Assembly (NCBI GenBank): GCA_024231975.1
Contig: JAAEQB010000009.1
Location: 124,001-188,000 of the forward strand
Origin: Allobosea sp.
GTDB lineage: Bacteria; Pseudomonadota; Alphaproteobacteria; Rhizobiales; Beijerinckiaceae
Direction: 5' to 3'
DNA length: 64,000 nt
The notes under the pieces are model-generated. The model had not been told where the DNA came from and made no database searches. It saw nothing but the letters and a program-made list of their open reading frames with translations. Numbering within the stretch: the first letter of the stretch is position 1; every line of letters starts with the position of its first letter. Both the position numbers and the translations under genes were made by a program. Of this stretch, positions 24,526-34,780 are shown in pieces.

Positions 24526-25400
24526 CGGAGCCCAACATCATTGTCGCGGCCAATAGCGGCGACGTCCTTGGCGAGTCGCCGAGCTGGCTGGCACGCGAGC
24601 AGTGCCTGTACTGGATCGACCTGCGAGCCCCGGCGCTGCGGCGGCTCGATCCGGCGAGCGGCACGGTCGAAAGCTGGGCGATGCCGGATCTGATCGGCGC
24701 CGTGGTCGGCCGGCGCTCCGGCGGCCTCGTCCTTGCGGTCCGTCATGCCCTGCTCGGCTTCGATCCGCACGATGGGGAGTTCGCAGCGATCGCGAACGTT
24801 GAAGGCGGCCCGCCCGAGAACCGCCTCAACGACGCCAAATGCGACCCTACCGGCCGCATCCTCTGCGGCAGCATGTGGGATTTCGGCCTGCGCACGACCG
24901 GCGGCCTCTATTCTGTCGATGCTGCCGGCGCGGTCGCGCAGCTGAGAGCGGGCGTGACCGTCGCCAATGCCATCGCCTTCGCGCCGGACGGGCGCACCCT
25001 CTATTTCACTGATACGCGGCAGGGAGCGATCGAGCAGGCCGATTACGATCCTGCGACCGGCGAGATTGGCCCGTGGCGCGGCTTCGCGGCCGCCGATGCC
25101 GCGCCGGGCCGGCCCGATGGGGCGACGGTCGACGCCGGCGGCTATCTCTGGAACGCCCGCTATCAGGGCGGCTGCCTTGCCCGCTTCGCGCCGGACGGTC
25201 GGCTCGACCGGCTTGTCGAATTGCCGGTCAGCCAGCCGACCTCTTGCGCCTTCGGCGGGCCCGATCTGCGCACGCTCTATGTGACCACCGCGCGCCAGAA
25301 ACTGAGCGCCGAAGCCTTGGCGGCCGAGCCGCTGGCCGGCGCGCTGCTGGCGCTCGATGTCGGCGTGGCCGGTCTCGTCGAGCCGTTGTTCGCGGGCTAG
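24522..25400 (+). CDS. SMP-30/gluconolactonase-family lactonase
   Basis: A 292-residue six-bladed propeller of the SMP-30/regucalcin family, which hydrolyses sugar lactones with a divalent metal. Likely metal ligands are Glu in VLGESPSW, Asn in NRLNDAKCDPTGR or VANAIAFAPDGRTLYFTD, and Asp in PDGATVDAGGYLWNA. It overlaps the GntR gene by ATGA. Together with the divergent SDR it makes a plausible pair: the SDR oxidises an aldose to a lactone and this enzyme opens it to the aldonate. The sulfo-Entner-Doudoroff lactonase is of this family too. Confidence 0.88.
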   Translation: MTEPNIIVAANSGDVLGESPSWLAREQCLYWIDLRAPALRRLDPASGTVESWAMPDLIGAVVGRRSGGLVLAVRHALLGFDPHDGEFAAIANVEGGPPENRLNDAKCDPTGRILCGSMWDFGLRTTGGLYSVDAAGAVAQLRAGVTVANAIAFAPDGRTLYFTDTRQGAIEQADYDPATGEIGPWRGFAAADAAPGRPDGATVDAGGYLWNARYQGGCLARFAPDGRLDRLVELPVSQPTSCAFGGPDLRTLYVTTARQKLSAEALAAEPLAGALLALDVGVAGLVEPLFAG

Positions 25401-25421
25401 CGCGACCCTCGTCGCGCGACG

Positions 25422-26255
25422 TCACCAGCCGAGATGGCGGCCGCCCGTCGCCTGCAGGTCGGCCCCGGTGATGAAGCTCCCGGCCTCGGAGCACAGCAGC
25501 AGCGCTGCCCCGGCGATCTCGCTGACCTCGCCGGCCCGCCGCATCGGCGCCGAGCCCTGCTGAATGCGCTGCCATTGCCAGGCGTCCTCCCGGCGCCAGC
25601 GATTGCGTTCGGTGACGATCAGTCCCGGCGACAGGTTGTTCACGGTGACGCCATGGGGCGCGTAATCGGCGGCGAGATTGATGGCGAGGTTGTGCTGGGC
25701 GCTCTTCAGCGAGGCATAGATCGCGAGGTCCGGCTCCGGCCGCGTCTGGTTGATCGAGCCGATCGTCAGCACCCGTCCCCATTGCCGCTGCTTCATGTCG
25801 GGCAGGGCTTCCTGGAGCAGCTCGATCGTCGCGCGGTAATTGATCCTGAGCTGCCAGTCGATCTCGTCGTCCGGCAAGGCGGTGAATGCCGTGCGCTTCT
25901 GCACGGAGGCGCAGACGACGAGCACGTCGATCCCGCCCAGCCCGGCGATCGCCTCGCGCACGCAGCGCCGAGCCTCGCCGGGCACCGAAAAATCCGCCTC
26001 GATCGCGAGCGAACGGCCGCCACGCGCCTCGATCTCCGCCACTGTGGTTTCTGACGCCTCGGGCAAGCCGAAGGCCGTGTCGGCCGCGCGCGAGAAATGG
26101 ATGGCGACATCGGCGCCGGCGTCGGCAAAGGCGATGGCGATCTCGCGGCCGAGGCTGACGCTGCCGCCGGTCACCAGCGCGCGCCGCCCCTTCATCGAGA
26201 AACGTTCGGCGACAGCGGCGGCGTTCCGGGCTGCGATCTGCTCTGAAGAGGGCAT
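25422..26255 (-). CDS. Short-chain dehydrogenase/reductase (SDR)
   Basis: A 277-residue classical-type SDR. The Rossmann motif is TGGSVSLGREIAIAFADAGA, with the substrate region at CASVQKRTAF, the catalytic serine in GSINQ and the Tyr/Lys pair in YASLKSAQHN. NNLSPGLIVTERNR follows and TGADLQATGGRHLGW ends the chain. Family members include glucose, fucose and sulfoquinovose 1-dehydrogenases. It is transcribed away from the first sulfatase gene, with an imperfect ATTTGATCA site 12 bp before its start codon. The substrate is probably the sugar released by desulfation. Confidence 0.88.
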   Translation of the reverse strand: MPSSEQIAARNAAAVAERFSMKGRRALVTGGSVSLGREIAIAFADAGADVAIHFSRAADTAFGLPEASETTVAEIEARGGRSLAIEADFSVPGEARRCVREAIAGLGGIDVLVVCASVQKRTAFTALPDDEIDWQLRINYRATIELLQEALPDMKQRQWGRVLTIGSINQTRPEPDLAIYASLKSAQHNLAINLAADYAPHGVTVNNLSPGLIVTERNRWRREDAWQWQRIQQGSAPMRRAGEVSEIAGAALLLCSEAGSFITGADLQATGGRHLGW

Positions 26256-26267
26256 GTCAGATCTCTG

Positions 26268-26279
26268 ATTTGATCAGGA
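26268..26279. promoter_or_regulatory. Regulon operator copy C (ATTTGATCAGGA, imperfect)
   Basis: The first nine bases match the palindrome found at 23752 and 26342. It lies 12 bp before the SDR start codon, a position typical for repression of that gene. Its spacing to copy D is 74 bp, close to seven turns. Confidence 0.55.
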
Positions 26280-26341
26280 GTTGAGTTTAGACGCCATATT
26301 GCCTTGTGTTGTGTCAAGGGATATGACCTGCCGAGCTCAAT

Positions 26342-26353
26342 ATTTGATCAAAT
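26342..26353. promoter_or_regulatory. Regulon operator copy D (ATTTGATCAAAT)
   Basis: An exact copy of the palindrome at 23752-23763, ending 16 bp before the sulfatase start codon at 26370. Two exact copies about 2.6 kb apart at two divergent promoters tie the sulfatases to the GntR/UxaA-like operon. Confidence 0.78.
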
Positions 26354-26369
26354 TATGCGGAGAAGCCGG

Positions 26370-27821
26370 ATGCGCCGACCCAACATCCTGCTGTTCATGC
26401 CGGACCAGCTGCGCGGTGACTGGGCCGGGCCGGGCAATGCAGGGCGCGTGCGCACCCCGGTGCTCGACCGAGTCGCTGCTCGCGGAGTTCGTTTCCTGAA
26501 GGCGATCTGTCCGTCGCCGATCTGCGGTCCGTCACGGGCCTGCCTGGCCTCGGGCTACGAGTATGACCGGGCAGGCGTGCGCAACAACGGCTACAGCGCC
26601 TCGCCGGATGCGCCGAACCTCTATCGCCAGCTGCGCGATGCCGGCTACCACGTCATGACCTGCGGCAAGCTCGACCTGCTCAAGGGCGAGCCCGATTGGG
26701 GCGAGGACGGCCAACACGCCCTGCATGGCCTGTCACGCCTGAAGCGACTCGGCTTCACCGGCGGGCTCGACAGCGCCGGCAAGCATGCCGCGATCTTCGC
26801 CCATCGCGACGGCCATCCCGAGCCCTATTTCGCCCATCTGAAGCAGCGCGGGCTGGCCGAGACGCACAGCTCGGACTTCGCCGCCCGCAGATCGCTCGCC
26901 CTTGGAGCCGATGCGCTCGATTTCCCCGGCGCCGGTCCGAACTATCGCAACACTGCGCCGACCGCCCTACCGGACGAGGCCTATTGCGATAACTGGATCG
27001 GGGCCTGTGCGCTCTCGTTGATCGAGGAGGGCGCAAGGAGCGGCAAGCCCTGGTTCCTCCAGGTCAATCTCACCGGCCCGCACGAGCCGATGGATGTGAC
27101 CAAGGCCATGGCGGCAGCTGCCGCCGGCCTCGACCCGCCCACGCCGGTCGCTCCGGCGGACGACATCACAGCGGCGGAGCATGGCGCGATCCGGCGCAAT
27201 TATGCGGCGATGATCGAGAACATCGACGCGATCTTCGGCCGGTTGCTGGCGCGGCTCGAAGCGCTCGGCCAGAGGCAGGACACCGTCGTCGTCTTCACCT
27301 CCGACCATGGCGAGATGCTTGGCGATTGCGGCTATTGGGAGAAGTTCATCCCGCATCACGCCTCGCTGCATGTGCCGCTGGTGATCGCCGGCCCGACCGT
27401 CGCGCGGGGCGCGACGGTCGCTGATCCCACGACACTGCTCGATCTGCACGCCACCTTCGTCGAGATCGCCGGGGCGCAGCCTCTGCCGGGGATCGACAGC
27501 CGCAGCCTGGTGCATCAATTGGCCGATCCCGCGCGCAGCCATCGCGATGTCGTCCATGCCGGCCTTGGCAGCTGGCGAGCCGCCTATGACGGACGCTTCA
27601 AATATGTCGCCGGCTTCGACCCGCGCCTGCCGCGCAAGGTCATGGAAGCCGCTGCCTTCGCGGCCGAGCCGGACCAAAGCGGGCGCCTGGTCGAGCCGGA
27701 GGCCGATCCCACCGAAACAGCCGATCTGAGCGCACGCTATCCCGACATCGCCGCGCGCCTGCGGGCCTCGCTCACGGCGAACGCCTCGGCGAGCCGGCCG
27801 GCCGGGGAGGGGCGGGCATGA
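26370..27821 (+). CDS. Cys-type sulfatase 1 (cytoplasmic, type I)
   Basis: A 483-residue type I sulfatase. The formylglycine motif is CGPSR with Cys52, in PSPICGPSRACLASG. Metal ligands include the N-terminal Asp of NILLFMPDQLRGD and the DH pair in FTSDHGEMLGDCGYWEK. No signal peptide is present, so the ester must be imported before hydrolysis. ATG 26370 is chosen because GGAG lies about 8 nt upstream and operator D then falls just outside the gene; ATG 26355 is the alternative. The FGE that would activate Cys52 lies in the operon controlled by the same palindrome. The pattern suggests a small sulfate ester such as a sulfated sugar. Confidence 0.9.
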   Translation: MRRPNILLFMPDQLRGDWAGPGNAGRVRTPVLDRVAARGVRFLKAICPSPICGPSRACLASGYEYDRAGVRNNGYSASPDAPNLYRQLRDAGYHVMTCGKLDLLKGEPDWGEDGQHALHGLSRLKRLGFTGGLDSAGKHAAIFAHRDGHPEPYFAHLKQRGLAETHSSDFAARRSLALGADALDFPGAGPNYRNTAPTALPDEAYCDNWIGACALSLIEEGARSGKPWFLQVNLTGPHEPMDVTKAMAAAAAGLDPPTPVAPADDITAAEHGAIRRNYAAMIENIDAIFGRLLARLEALGQRQDTVVVFTSDHGEMLGDCGYWEKFIPHHASLHVPLVIAGPTVARGATVADPTTLLDLHATFVEIAGAQPLPGIDSRSLVHQLADPARSHRDVVHAGLGSWRAAYDGRFKYVAGFDPRLPRKVMEAAAFAAEPDQSGRLVEPEADPTETADLSARYPDIAARLRASLTANASASRPAGEGRA

Positions 27822-29248
27822 GCCAGCGTCCGAACATCCTCTGGATCATGGGCGACGAGTTCAGGACCGACGCCTTGTCCTGCTACGGCACGCCGCATCC
27901 GGCGATCGCCACGCCCCATATCGACAGGATCGCCTCGACGGGCGTGCGCTTCGACAATTGCTTCTGCAACTCGCCGATCTGCGTGCCGTCGCGCACCAGC
28001 GAGATGACCGCGAACCCGCCCGAGGTCACCGGCGTCTATGGCAATGAAGGCTCCTGGGCGAGCTACCCTTACGAGCGCGACCTGATCACCTTCCCCGAGC
28101 ATTTCGCCCGCAACGGCTATCGCACCCTGAACTTCGGCAAGACCCATCTGCCGGTGGCGCTGCGCCCCTGGCAAAGCGACGACCATGTCGGGGCCGATCT
28201 CGGCGGTTTCTTCGACGGCGTCGAGGATGATGGCGGGCAGATCCTGACGCCGACGCTGAAAGCGGCGATCGGCGGGACTTTTCCCGGCCCCGTCGAGTTC
28301 CCCGGCAACAAGCTCACGCGCGCGGCTGCCGCCTGGCTGCGCAGCGAGGCGGCCGCCGAACAGCCCTTCCTCGCCCGCGTCAGCTATCTACAGCCGCACA
28401 GCCCGGTGATGCCGCCGGAGCCCTATGACGCGCTCTATCGCGATCTCGACTGGCCGCGCAGCATTGCCGGCGGGCCGCCGGAAAGCGCCTTCGAGCAGAG
28501 CTTCGTCGACGTCATGCAGGCCGCAGCGCTTTCGCCCGATGCGCTCGCCCGCGTGCGCTCGGACTATTACGGCCTGGTCAAATGGCTCGACGACCAGGTC
28601 GGGACGATCCTCGATGCGCTGGAGACTAGCGGCCTCACTGAGCGGACGATCATCGTGCTCGAGGCCGACCATGGCGTCTCGCTGGCCGAGCGCGGCCGGT
28701 TGCAGAAGCACACCTTCTTCCCCGAGGTCCATCGCATCCCGCGCCTGATCGCCTGGCGCGGGCACCTGCAGCCGCAGGCGCGGGCGGATTTGTGCGAATC
28801 CCTCGACCTCGCCAGGACGCTATGCGGCCTCGCCGGCATCATGCCGGCACAGAGCTTCCAGGGGCGGGATCTCTTCCGCGATCCTCCGCCGGACGCGGTC
28901 TTCAGCACCGTTGGCTACGGCACGACGGACAGCTACGCCTTGCCCAACCAGGTCGTCGGGCGCTGGCCGGACGGCCGCGGCTGGCCGCGGCGCTCCTGCA
29001 TCCGGACTGCGCGCTATCGCCTCGACATGACGGTCCGGCAGGACGGCGCTCCTGTTCCGCCGGAGAAGGAAGATCCCTTCCTGGCCGACCTGGCACTGGA
29101 TCCCTTGGAAGACAGGAACCGGGCCGCAGACCCGGCCTATTCCGCGGTTCTTGCCGAGCTGCGGGCAAGGCTGCGCGCTCATGCGGCCGATAGCTATGAG
29201 CCGGCCTTCGTGCCGATCTTTTCCGCGGCTGGGCGCGGCGTGAACTGA
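27818..29248 (+). CDS. Cys-type sulfatase 2 (cytoplasmic, type I)
   Basis: A 476-residue type I sulfatase encoded in an ATGA overlap with the first. The modification motif is CVPSR with Cys55, in CNSPICVPSRTSEMTAN. Metal-site residues appear in RPNILWIMGDEFRTD and LEADHGVSLAERGRLQKH, where the usual SDH is ADH. It lacks a signal peptide. The sequence is only distantly like sulfatase 1, so the two probably act on different positions or stages of the same compound rather than being duplicates. Both need the FGE encoded at 13722-14690. Confidence 0.9.
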   Translation: MSQRPNILWIMGDEFRTDALSCYGTPHPAIATPHIDRIASTGVRFDNCFCNSPICVPSRTSEMTANPPEVTGVYGNEGSWASYPYERDLITFPEHFARNGYRTLNFGKTHLPVALRPWQSDDHVGADLGGFFDGVEDDGGQILTPTLKAAIGGTFPGPVEFPGNKLTRAAAAWLRSEAAAEQPFLARVSYLQPHSPVMPPEPYDALYRDLDWPRSIAGGPPESAFEQSFVDVMQAAALSPDALARVRSDYYGLVKWLDDQVGTILDALETSGLTERTIIVLEADHGVSLAERGRLQKHTFFPEVHRIPRLIAWRGHLQPQARADLCESLDLARTLCGLAGIMPAQSFQGRDLFRDPPPDAVFSTVGYGTTDSYALPNQVVGRWPDGRGWPRRSCIRTARYRLDMTVRQDGAPVPPEKEDPFLADLALDPLEDRNRAADPAYSAVLAELRARLRAHAADSYEPAFVPIFSAAGRGVN

Positions 29249-29433
29249 GCCGTGTCATTCAAACCGGACCATCCGTGCCGCCCATGGGGACGTCGATGGA
29301 TGAGCTGCGGCAAAGAGCTGCTTCGTGCGGACCCTCAGAGCTCGCCTTCGGCGCATTTCGTTCATGCGCCCACTCTCGTGAACCAAGTCCGCACGCAGCC
29401 CCGGCACCCGTCGCGGGTCGCTTTGCCCCGGCA

Positions 29434-30618
29434 TCAGCAATGAATGATCGCTCCCTGCGCGATCACCACATTCGGGATTTGGCGTTCGATGATGGCCTGT
29501 GAAATGTGAGTGGCATCGAATGCGATCAGATCGGCGCGCCCGCCTTCCGCGATCGCGCCGGCTCCGAGCCCCGCGACCCGTGCCGGGATCGTCGTGACGT
29601 GGTCGAGCGCGGCCGCGATGTCTTCGTCGCGCCGCAACCCGAAGCGGTAGCTCGCGAGCATGGCCCGGTCGATCATGCCGATAACCGATGAGGGGTTCCA
29701 GCAGTCGCGGATATTGTCGGAGCCGAAGAAGACATCGACGCCGAGGTCACGCAGCTTCGGGATGGGCGGGCAGCGATCGCCGCCCGGAATGCTGGAGAGG
29801 ATCGAAACCCTGGCCTCCCGCAGGGCTTTCGCCGTTGCCTCTAGCCGGGCAGGAGCGGCATCGGCGAGAGCAAAAGCGTGGCTGATCGTCGTGCGCCCTT
29901 CGAGGCCGGCGGCGCAGGTCCGCGCCACGATATCGTCGATCTCGGCCAGCCCGATCTCGCCGCCATCGTGCAGATGGATGTCGAGGCCGCGATCATAGCG
30001 TTCCGCCAGGCCGAAGATGATGTCGAGCTGGGCCTTCTGGTCGCCATCGATGCCGAGGGGGTCGAGCCCGCCGATGAAATCGGCGCCCATGCGCAGGGCT
30101 TCCTCTAGATAGTCCGCGGCAACCGGACAGGTCATGACGCCGCTCTGCGGAAAGGCGACGATCTGGATTTGGATCCGGTCGGCCCAGTGTTCGCGCAGCT
30201 CCAGCACTTCCTTCAGCGTATCGAGCTTTGAAACCTCGTCGATGTCGACATGGGTCCGCAGGCTGGTCGTGCCGAGGCGCAGCGCGGTCTCGAGCAGCTT
30301 CTCGGCACCACGCTCCACAAGAGAGGCCGGATTGGCGCGGCGGTGCGCCTTCTCGTCGTCGATGCGTGCCCGGATCGACGGGGCCGAGCGATGCGGGCGC
30401 CAGGGCATGGCCAGCAGGGTCTTGTCGAGATGGACATGGCCGTCGGTCAGGCCCGGCAGCACGAGCTGGCCTTTCAGGTCAAATCTCCGGCCAGGCTGCA
30501 CCGGATCGCCTCTGGGGCGCATGGCAACGATCCTGCCGCCTGAGAACTCGATCGAGACCAGCCGGCCATCGGTGAGCCTGGCGTTGTCGAGCGTCAGATC
30601 AGGAGAGGTCGCGCTCAT
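29434..30618 (-). CDS. Amidohydrolase C: cytosine-deaminase/AtzC-like
   Basis: A 394-residue metal-dependent hydrolase. Motifs are DGHVHLDKTLLAMPW (HxH with the following DK typical of CodA), IHLHDGGEIG, TISHAFAL and FFGSDNIRDCWNP, the metal-site aspartate. The family includes cytosine deaminase and AtzC-type s-triazine aminohydrolases, acting in the cytoplasm on N-heterocycles. ATG 30618 overlaps the stop of the preceding amidohydrolase (TGATG). It is the last gene of the leftward ABC/amidohydrolase operon and presumably acts on a product of the other enzymes. Confidence 0.87.
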   Translation of the reverse strand: MSATSPDLTLDNARLTDGRLVSIEFSGGRIVAMRPRGDPVQPGRRFDLKGQLVLPGLTDGHVHLDKTLLAMPWRPHRSAPSIRARIDDEKAHRRANPASLVERGAEKLLETALRLGTTSLRTHVDIDEVSKLDTLKEVLELREHWADRIQIQIVAFPQSGVMTCPVAADYLEEALRMGADFIGGLDPLGIDGDQKAQLDIIFGLAERYDRGLDIHLHDGGEIGLAEIDDIVARTCAAGLEGRTTISHAFALADAAPARLEATAKALREARVSILSSIPGGDRCPPIPKLRDLGVDVFFGSDNIRDCWNPSSVIGMIDRAMLASYRFGLRRDEDIAAALDHVTTIPARVAGLGAGAIAEGGRADLIAFDATHISQAIIERQIPNVVIAQGAIIHC

Positions 30619-32194
30619 CAATATCTCGCATTGAAGCTGTGGAAGCTGGCTTCGGGTGCGGGCATCGGCCAGTCCTGGTAAAATGCCTGCAGATAGGGAT
30701 GAAGGGCCGTCGCCAGCGCGCGGCGAGCCCGTTCTGCCTCGCTTGGCGGGCGCTGGAGCGAGGCTTCGAGCTCGGCGAGCACCACCTCCTTGTCGATGGC
30801 GGTGATCTTGCCGTCGCTCAGCACTGGCCGGCCGTCGATCAGGACATCGCGGATCATGCCGCACTTTGCCCTCTGGACGAGGGCCGAGACAATGTCGGTG
30901 TCGCCGTCGAGATAGGGTCTCCTCAGCAAGGCGCCGTCGACGATAACGATGTCGGCTGCTCTGCCGACCTCCAGACGGCCGATCGAGCGACCAAATCCGG
31001 TGGTGGCCGCGCCGTTCTCGGTCGCCATCCTGAATATCTGGCGCTCGGACAGCGGCTCGAAATCATGACCGGGCGAACGTTGGAGATTCCAGGCGACACG
31101 CATCTCCTGCAGCATGTCGCGGTCGTCGTTGATGCCGGCCTGGTCGATCCCCAGTGCCACCCTGATGCCGGCCTGCTGGAACTCCTTCACCGGCGCGACA
31201 CCGCTGCGCAGGCGCAGGCCGGAACTGGCGTTGTGGCAGATGCAGGTCCCGGTCTTCGCGAGCAGATCGATGTCGGCCTCGGTGCACCAGATGCCGTGGC
31301 CGATCGTCATCTTCGGCCCGAGCAGGCCGAGATCGGCAAGATGCCGGACCGCGGTTCCGCCGGTGTCCATCGCTGCGAAATGCCGCTGATAGGGCGTCTC
31401 CAGCAGGTGCATGTGCAGGCCGACATCATAGCGCTCCGCCAGCTTGCGCTGCGCGACGAGGCTTTCGAGCGTGCACCATTGCAGGTTCGCCGGCGCCAGC
31501 TGCACGCAGCTCAGCCCATCTTCGGCGGTGCCGAACCGGTCATGCAGGGCTTCGAAATGCGCGGTGAGCTCCCCGATCGAGCTGGGCGATCCGGCGATCA
31601 TGCCTTCGAGAGGCTGGCGCAGCTCGGCAGGCAGCGACGCCAGGAAGGCCTCCTGCGCGCCGTAGACGAACCTGTTCCGATCGCGCCACATGAACGAATA
31701 GGAAGCGCGCATGCCGATGTCGCGATAGGCGCGCATGATGGCATCGGGCGTGGCGAGCCAGCCCTCGCGCGGTCCTGTCGGCCCGCCATGGATGTGCTGG
31801 ACGGTGGTAACGCCCGATTCCACCATCTCCATGGCCGAGTAGAGCGTGTCGAGATACGGATCGACCGTTCGCCAGCCGATGAAGCGCGGCAGCCAGAGCT
31901 CGAGCGGCAGGAACGGTGTGCCGTGCTGGAGCGGGGTGAGCCCGGTATGGTGGTGAGCGTTCACAAGCCCAGGCATGACGATGTCGCCGGCAGATCCGAA
32001 GACCTCGGCTCCGGGATAGGCCATCGACAGCTGTTCGAACGAGCCGAACTCGGCAATGCGGCCGCCTGAGACCAGCAGCGCGCCGCCCGCGTGCAGTTCC
32101 GCCCGGTCGTCGCCGTCGATACCGCACAGGATATGCCGTCCGCGCACGATCACCGGGTGGGCGCTGTCGGCCAATTCTCGCAATGGCACCGTCG

Positions 32195-32198
<4 letters not shown>
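30618..32198 (-). CDS. Amidohydrolase B: ATZ/TRZ-type aminohydrolase
   Basis: A 526-residue enzyme of the ATZ/TRZ/guanine-deaminase-like amidohydrolases. Metal ligands are seen in VNAHHHTGL, HMHLLETPYQ and TIGHGIWCTEADIDLLAKTG, with the aspartate in VALGIDQAGINDDRD. ATG 32198 overlaps the ABC ATPase stop (ATGA). A C-terminal extension of about 60 residues beyond the barrel (SEAERARRALATALHPYLQ onward) is seen. It likely deaminates or dechlorinates a cyclic nitrogen compound imported by the operon's transporter; the exact substrate is unknown. Confidence 0.87.
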
Positions 32199-33307
<1,109 letters not shown>

Positions 33308-33310
33308 GAG

Positions 33311-34780
33311 TTACTCCGCCCAGAGGGGCAAGGAAGGGGGAAAGCGTTCGGTCACGGTCCGGCCGAGGATGTCGTGGCTGGGATGGGCGTCCCAGACCGC
33401 TTGGCTCGATGCGGTGACCTCGGCGAGGATCTCCTCCTCGTCCGCGACGAGAAGGCGCCCGTCTTCGACCAGGATGTTGCCATTCACGATGACGGTGCTG
33501 ATGCGATCGGGGCCGGCCAGATGAACCAGCGCCCTGATCGGATCCGGATTGGCGCCGAACGACAGGGAGCGGGGATCGACCAGGACGATGTCGGCCTTCG
33601 CGCCCGGCTCCAGGCGGCCGAGATCCGGGCGGGCGAGTGCCGAAGCGCCGGCGAGGTTGCTGGCCCGGAAGACATCGGCGGCGGCGCCCGCCTCGAAGTT
33701 GCCATCGGCGAGCTTGTTCATCAGCGACGCCATCCGCATCTCCGCGAACATGTCGAGCGGGTAGGTGTCGGTCGCGAGCGCGACGTTTACGCCGGCGCGG
33801 CGGAAGCGGTCGAAGCTCTCGAGCGCGATGCCACGGCGCGCGAAGGCGACCGGCGAATGCGCGACGTTGACGCCTGCCGCGCCGAGGATCGCGATATCGT
33901 CCTCGACGGGATAGCCGATGGCGCTGTGGGTGGAGATGTAGACGCAGTGCGCGAGGATCGTGCCGGCGTCGAGGACGCCCTCCTGCGCCAGGCATTGCAC
34001 CGGCGTCAGGCCGGTTTGGCTCATCGTCTCGTAGAATTCGCGATGCTGTTCGACGAAATGCAGGGTGAATGGAACGCCGAGGGCGTTGGCGACCTTCTTG
34101 GCTTCCTTCCGCAACTCCGGCGTGGAGAGATAGTATTCGTCGAGGGCGATGAGGCCCGTGACGAGACCGTCGCTCGATCTCGGGAGCCGTTCGACGAAAC
34201 GGGCGGTTTCGTCGAGCGATCGCAGGCCGGCTTTCGTATCCAGCTCGCTCGAGACCTTGCCATCCGCCTCCAGCCAGTAGCGCCCTCCCGTCACGACAGG
34301 GCTCCAGACCAGCCGGATGCCGAACTCCCGGGCGGTCTCCAGCATCAGCTCGCCGTCGCGTGGACCGGCCGGGGCGAAGGCGACCACGGTCGTCACGCCG
34401 TTGCGCAGCAGCGAGGCGAAGCCGTAGCGCAGCGAGGCCCGCGCATCCTGCGGTGCGAGAAAGCCTGGGCGGCCGACGCGGTTCTGGGGAAGGAAGTGCA
34501 GGAAGCTCGATCTGACGAACTCCCTGCGCCCGCCGTCGACCAGCAGTCGCGGCCCTTCATGCGCGCCGATATGGGCGTGCGTGCTGATCTGGCCGGGTAT
34601 GGCGATCAGCCCGCGGGCATCGATCCTGCGCTTGGCCGGTCCCGGGAAGTCCTTGCCGACCGCGACGATCCGATCGCCGGTGATGGCGATGGCGCCGCCG
34701 TCCAGATAGCGATGCTGCTCGCCGTCGAAGGCAACGACCAGGCCTCCGGAGATGACGAGGTCGGCGATCTGCTCGGTCAT
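33311..34780 (-). CDS. Amidohydrolase A: ATZ/TRZ-type
   Basis: A 489-residue amidohydrolase. The metal-binding HxH occurs as STHAHIGAHEGPRLL, further ligands lie in LHFVEQHREFY and ILAHCVYISTHSAIGYP, and the aspartate in NVALATDTYPLDMFAEM. It starts at ATG 34780, overlapping the PotC-like permease stop, and is followed 3 bp later by the ATPase gene. It belongs to the same broad family as amidohydrolases B and D but is clearly a separate type. The substrate is unknown. Confidence 0.87.
   Translation of the reverse strand: MTEQIADLVISGGLVVAFDGEQHRYLDGGAIAITGDRIVAVGKDFPGPAKRRIDARGLIAIPGQISTHAHIGAHEGPRLLVDGGRREFVRSSFLHFLPQNRVGRPGFLAPQDARASLRYGFASLLRNGVTTVVAFAPAGPRDGELMLETAREFGIRLVWSPVVTGGRYWLEADGKVSSELDTKAGLRSLDETARFVERLPRSSDGLVTGLIALDEYYLSTPELRKEAKKVANALGVPFTLHFVEQHREFYETMSQTGLTPVQCLAQEGVLDAGTILAHCVYISTHSAIGYPVEDDIAILGAAGVNVAHSPVAFARRGIALESFDRFRRAGVNVALATDTYPLDMFAEMRMASLMNKLADGNFEAGAAADVFRASNLAGASALARPDLGRLEPGAKADIVLVDPRSLSFGANPDPIRALVHLAGPDRISTVIVNGNILVEDGRLLVADEEEILAEVTASSQAVWDAHPSHDILGRTVTERFPPSLPLWAE

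Noticed and set aside
17955..26255. A complete sulfo-Entner-Doudoroff sulfoquinovose pathway
   Set aside because: No IlvD/Edd-type dehydratase or KDPG-type aldolase gene is present, so only a partial resemblance can be claimed.
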